Positions 62,073 to 64,000 of a DNA stretch of 64,000 nucleotides are shown in pieces. The stretch spans positions 1,302,001 through 1,366,000 of the forward strand of contig JBBCIN010000002.1 in the NCBI GenBank assembly GCA_037200885.1, read 5' to 3'. Position 1 is the stretch's first letter, and each line of letters starts with the position of its first letter. The position numbers were made by a program, and so were the translations under genes. The DNA is from PMG-095 sp037200885 (lineage in GTDB: Bacteria; Myxococcota_A; Polyangia; Polyangiales; Polyangiaceae). The notes under the pieces were generated by a model. It was not told where the DNA came from. It did not search any database and saw nothing but the letters and a program-made list of their open reading frames with translations.

Positions 62073-62909
62073 TCAGATTTCGGCAAAGGCAGAGGTGATC
62101 ACGGCTTCGGGCCGCTCCCCTGCGAACGCTTGCAGCACGATTCGCCCGTCACCGAGCAGGTAGCCCTCGGTGCGGATGGTCTCGCCCGGCCACACTGGCT
62201 TTCGAAACTGCGCGGTCAGCCCCTTCAGGCGGCTCGCGTCGCCGCCGCAGGCCTGCTGAATCACCGCGCGCGAGAGAAAGCCATAGGTGCACAAACCGTG
62301 CAAAATCGGCCCCTGATCGAAGCCGACCAAACTGGCGAACGCCGGATCGGCATGCAGCGGGTTCAGATCACCGGAAAGGCGATAGAGCAGCGCTTGTTCC
62401 GGCTGCGTGGTCTCGGTGACGCTGAAATCCGGCGTCTTCCCTTCGGGAATTTTGGGGGTTTCGCTCTTGGGTGGGCGCGGCCCGTTGAAATTGCCGGCAT
62501 CACGCACGAGCAATTGCCATTCCGTATCGAAGCAGGGCTCGCCGTTGTGCGTGGTCTCGGTGCCGAACACCACCTGGGCCAGCTTCTTCATGTCGTAGAT
62601 GCCGCGAATGGTTCCGACGCTGCGGAGCGTGCCGGAGGCTGGCAACGGCCGATGGACGCGCAGGCTTTGCGCGCCGTGCACCAGGCGAGTCATGTCGCAA
62701 CCCGCCTTGACGAAAAGCTCGCTCACCGGACCGTACGCGGGGATCACACCAAAGGTCGGGAACACTTTGGGACCGCGGCCTTCGTACAAGTAGTCGAGTT
62801 CCGCGCGCTTGGCGCCAATCCCGAGGGCATAGAGGACCACGGTCTTCCAGTCGTAGCTGAAGACGTGTGGTTCGGTCTTGAAACCGATCGTGGAAAGGTC
62901 GAGGCTCAT
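62073..62909 (-). CDS. MaoC-like (2E)-enoyl-CoA hydratase, double hot-dog
   Basis: A 278-residue double hot-dog protein of the MaoC/hydratase-2 family. The catalytic motif YRLSGDLNPLHADPAFA contains the Asp and His of hydratase 2. This family hydrates enoyl-CoA to (R)-3-hydroxyacyl-CoA in fatty acid or polyhydroxyalkanoate metabolism. ATG 62909. It is followed after 27 bases by the parvulin pair and diverges from the FliR-like gene. Confidence 0.9.
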   Translation of the reverse strand: MSLDLSTIGFKTEPHVFSYDWKTVVLYALGIGAKRAELDYLYEGRGPKVFPTFGVIPAYGPVSELFVKAGCDMTRLVHGAQSLRVHRPLPASGTLRSVGTIRGIYDMKKLAQVVFGTETTHNGEPCFDTEWQLLVRDAGNFNGPRPPKSETPKIPEGKTPDFSVTETTQPEQALLYRLSGDLNPLHADPAFASLVGFDQGPILHGLCTYGFLSRAVIQQACGGDASRLKGLTAQFRKPVWPGETIRTEGYLLGDGRIVLQAFAGERPEAVITSAFAEI

Positions 62910-62984
62910 CGGCGGTTTGGGGCGACACCGTTATCGCGCCCCTTCCGCTCGGTCAATCGAACCTCTTGCGCACGCGGCCTGTCG

Positions 62985-63734
62985 TTGCTCTCTCTCGCCC
63001 CACCCCACCTCGATCCAGCTCAGATCCTGCAGCCGGTGCTCGCCGGGCTGGGGGTCGATCTACGTGGCTGGGCCCTCGCTTGGGCGCGCGTGACGCCCGC
63101 TTTGACCGTGCTTCCGGCCTTTGGGCTGAACGCTTTGCCGGTACAAACCCGGGCGGCGCTGGGCTTGGCGCTGGCGGTGAGCATTGCGCCCAGCCTACAG
63201 CCAGCTCAACTGTCGGCCCCTTTCGGTGTTGCGCTTTTGTTTGAAGCCGCTCGCGGCCTACCGGTGGCCCTCGCCGCCTCGGGCGCGCTCTGGGCCGCAG
63301 GCATGGCAGGCGGACTCACTGACAACATTCGCGGGGCGCGCGAAACACAGGCCCTGCCGATCGTCGACGAGGACACCTCGCCGCTCGGCGCGCTGCTCTC
63401 GCTGCTAGTGGCGTTGATCTTTTTGGAAGGAGGGGGGGCCGCGCGCGTGGCTTCCGCGCTCTCCTCCAATATTACCGTCTCGCACGGCACGCTCTGGCAG
63501 GTTGCGCTCGGGCTGACACACGCGATCGAGCTCGCACTCGCGGTTGCGGCCCCGGTGGTCGCGGTGTCGATTGTGCTCGAGCTTGCCAACGCTTTAATCG
63601 CGCGCTCTGCGACGCCCGCGCACATCGTCGCGCTGCTCGCGCCGCTGCGCTCAATCCTGATCTTGGTCGCCTTCGCGCTGCTGTTCGAACGCATGGCGAG
63701 CTTGCTCGCGAGTGTGGCCGCAGATAGTCCGTGA
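62985..63734 (+). CDS. FliR/SctT-like export apparatus membrane protein
   Basis: About 249 residues with several membrane helices and the FliR/SctT pattern: AWARVTPALTVLPAFGLNALPVQTRAALGLALA followed by a P-S block (SIAPSL) near the start. The family forms part of the type III secretion or flagellar export gate. The start is uncertain (TTG 62985 or GTG 63036); an upstream open frame back to 62130 overlaps the MaoC gene and is not real. No other flagellar or type III gene is in the window. Confidence 0.75.
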   Translation: MLSLAPPHLDPAQILQPVLAGLGVDLRGWALAWARVTPALTVLPAFGLNALPVQTRAALGLALAVSIAPSLQPAQLSAPFGVALLFEAARGLPVALAASGALWAAGMAGGLTDNIRGARETQALPIVDEDTSPLGALLSLLVALIFLEGGGAARVASALSSNITVSHGTLWQVALGLTHAIELALAVAAPVVAVSIVLELANALIARSATPAHIVALLAPLRSILILVAFALLFERMASLLASVAADSP

Positions 63735-63815
63735 TCAGGCCGAACGCCGAACACTCTGGCTGCGTTTCCACTGCAATAATGTGCGGCGACCAGAATAGGA
63801 AGATTCACAGCGCTC

Positions 63816-64000
63816 ATGTCGGGCACTGGTGGCCTCGCCCGAACAAATGCCCCCAAATGTTTTGATAAGGAGGTTTTCCACACGGAACGGCCAGCCTTCG
63901 TGCACTGCAGTGGTAATGGCACACCGATTGGCTCGACCCGCACCTATGACGGCTTTCAGTCCGATTTCAGCTGTGCCGGGCTTGCTCAGCTTGGTCCTTG
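63816..64000 (+). CDS. Possible partial gene of unknown function at window end
   Basis: An ATG at 63816 opens a frame that runs to the last base without a stop (about 61 codons: MSGTGGLARTNAPKCFDKEV and on). Codon use is less GC-biased than elsewhere. No similarity is recognised and the ribosome binding site is poor (AGGAAG about 13 bases upstream), so the call is weak. The region from 63735 to 64000 is more AT-rich than the rest of the window. Confidence 0.35.
   Translation, partial: MSGTGGLARTNAPKCFDKEVFHTERPAFVHCSGNGTPIGSTRTYDGFQSDFSCAGLAQLGP

Noticed and set aside
62130..62984. Long 5' extension of the FliR-like frame, upstream of 62985
   Set aside because: It lies antisense to the well-supported MaoC gene and has no FliR-like content; it is a codon-bias shadow.
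1..64000. CRISPR array, insertion sequence, prophage or integrase
   Set aside because: No regularly spaced repeats, transposase motifs, terminal inverted repeats or integrase genes were seen.

Overview
This window is a GC-rich chromosomal segment (roughly mid-60s %GC by eye) from a myxobacterium-like bacterium, most likely Myxococcota/Polyangia. The evidence is the combination of Hanks-type Ser/Thr kinases with C-terminal membrane anchors, FHA proteins, many lipoproteins, the DUF1552/DUF1592 pair, a PATAN-type response regulator, type IV pilus genes, and very tight ATGA/GTGA gene overlaps. I found no IS element, prophage, CRISPR array, rRNA or tRNA.

Layout. 1-9.4 kb: two secreted propeller-type proteins, then mutS, gluconokinase and (minus) hrpB. 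9.5-15.4 kb: a HAD phosphatase, a coupled glycosyltransferase/FAD-protein pair and polA, whose proofreading site looks dead. 15.6-24.6 kb: a Ser/Thr kinase, a cellulose-synthase-like glycosyltransferase, ihfA, a MerR regulator, ssb, then a lipoprotein/SDR/SGNH-hydrolase run. 24.8-31.0 kb (minus): the DUF1552/DUF1592 pair, a second SGNH hydrolase broken by a one-base frameshift in a 7-base homopolymer, and a double-FHA membrane protein. 31.1-35.8 kb: a serine hydrolase, pilC, a PilS-like histidine kinase and an MlaC-like protein behind an excellent sigma-54 promoter. 35.8-42.0 kb: a TPR protein, aspartokinase, an acidic propeller protein, a DUF4911-like protein, an unknown protein and a thioredoxin-fold lipoprotein. 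42.1-49.5 kb (minus): gcvT-gcvH-gcvPA followed by an envelope protein, a Ser/Thr kinase, a PEGA/TPR protein and a lipoprotein built of four identical 8-cysteine modules. 49.7-58.1 kb: a response regulator, then a translationally coupled minor-pilin/PilY1 operon (minus). 58.3-64.0 kb: a lipoprotein, acyl-CoA dehydrogenase, two tandem parvulins, a MaoC hydratase, an isolated FliR/SctT-like export protein, and an open frame running off the end.

How it works together. Housekeeping genes (mutS, polA, ssb, ihfA, gcv, lysC) are interleaved with envelope and surface functions. The type IV pilus part is split into pilC-pilS and the minor pilin/PilY1 operon, about 18 kb apart; sigma-54-type promoter sequences lie near both. 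The most unusual material is the frameshifted SGNH gene and its intact paralogue flanking the DUF1552/DUF1592 pair, the four-module cysteine lipoprotein coupled to a kinase operon, and the sigma-54 sites.
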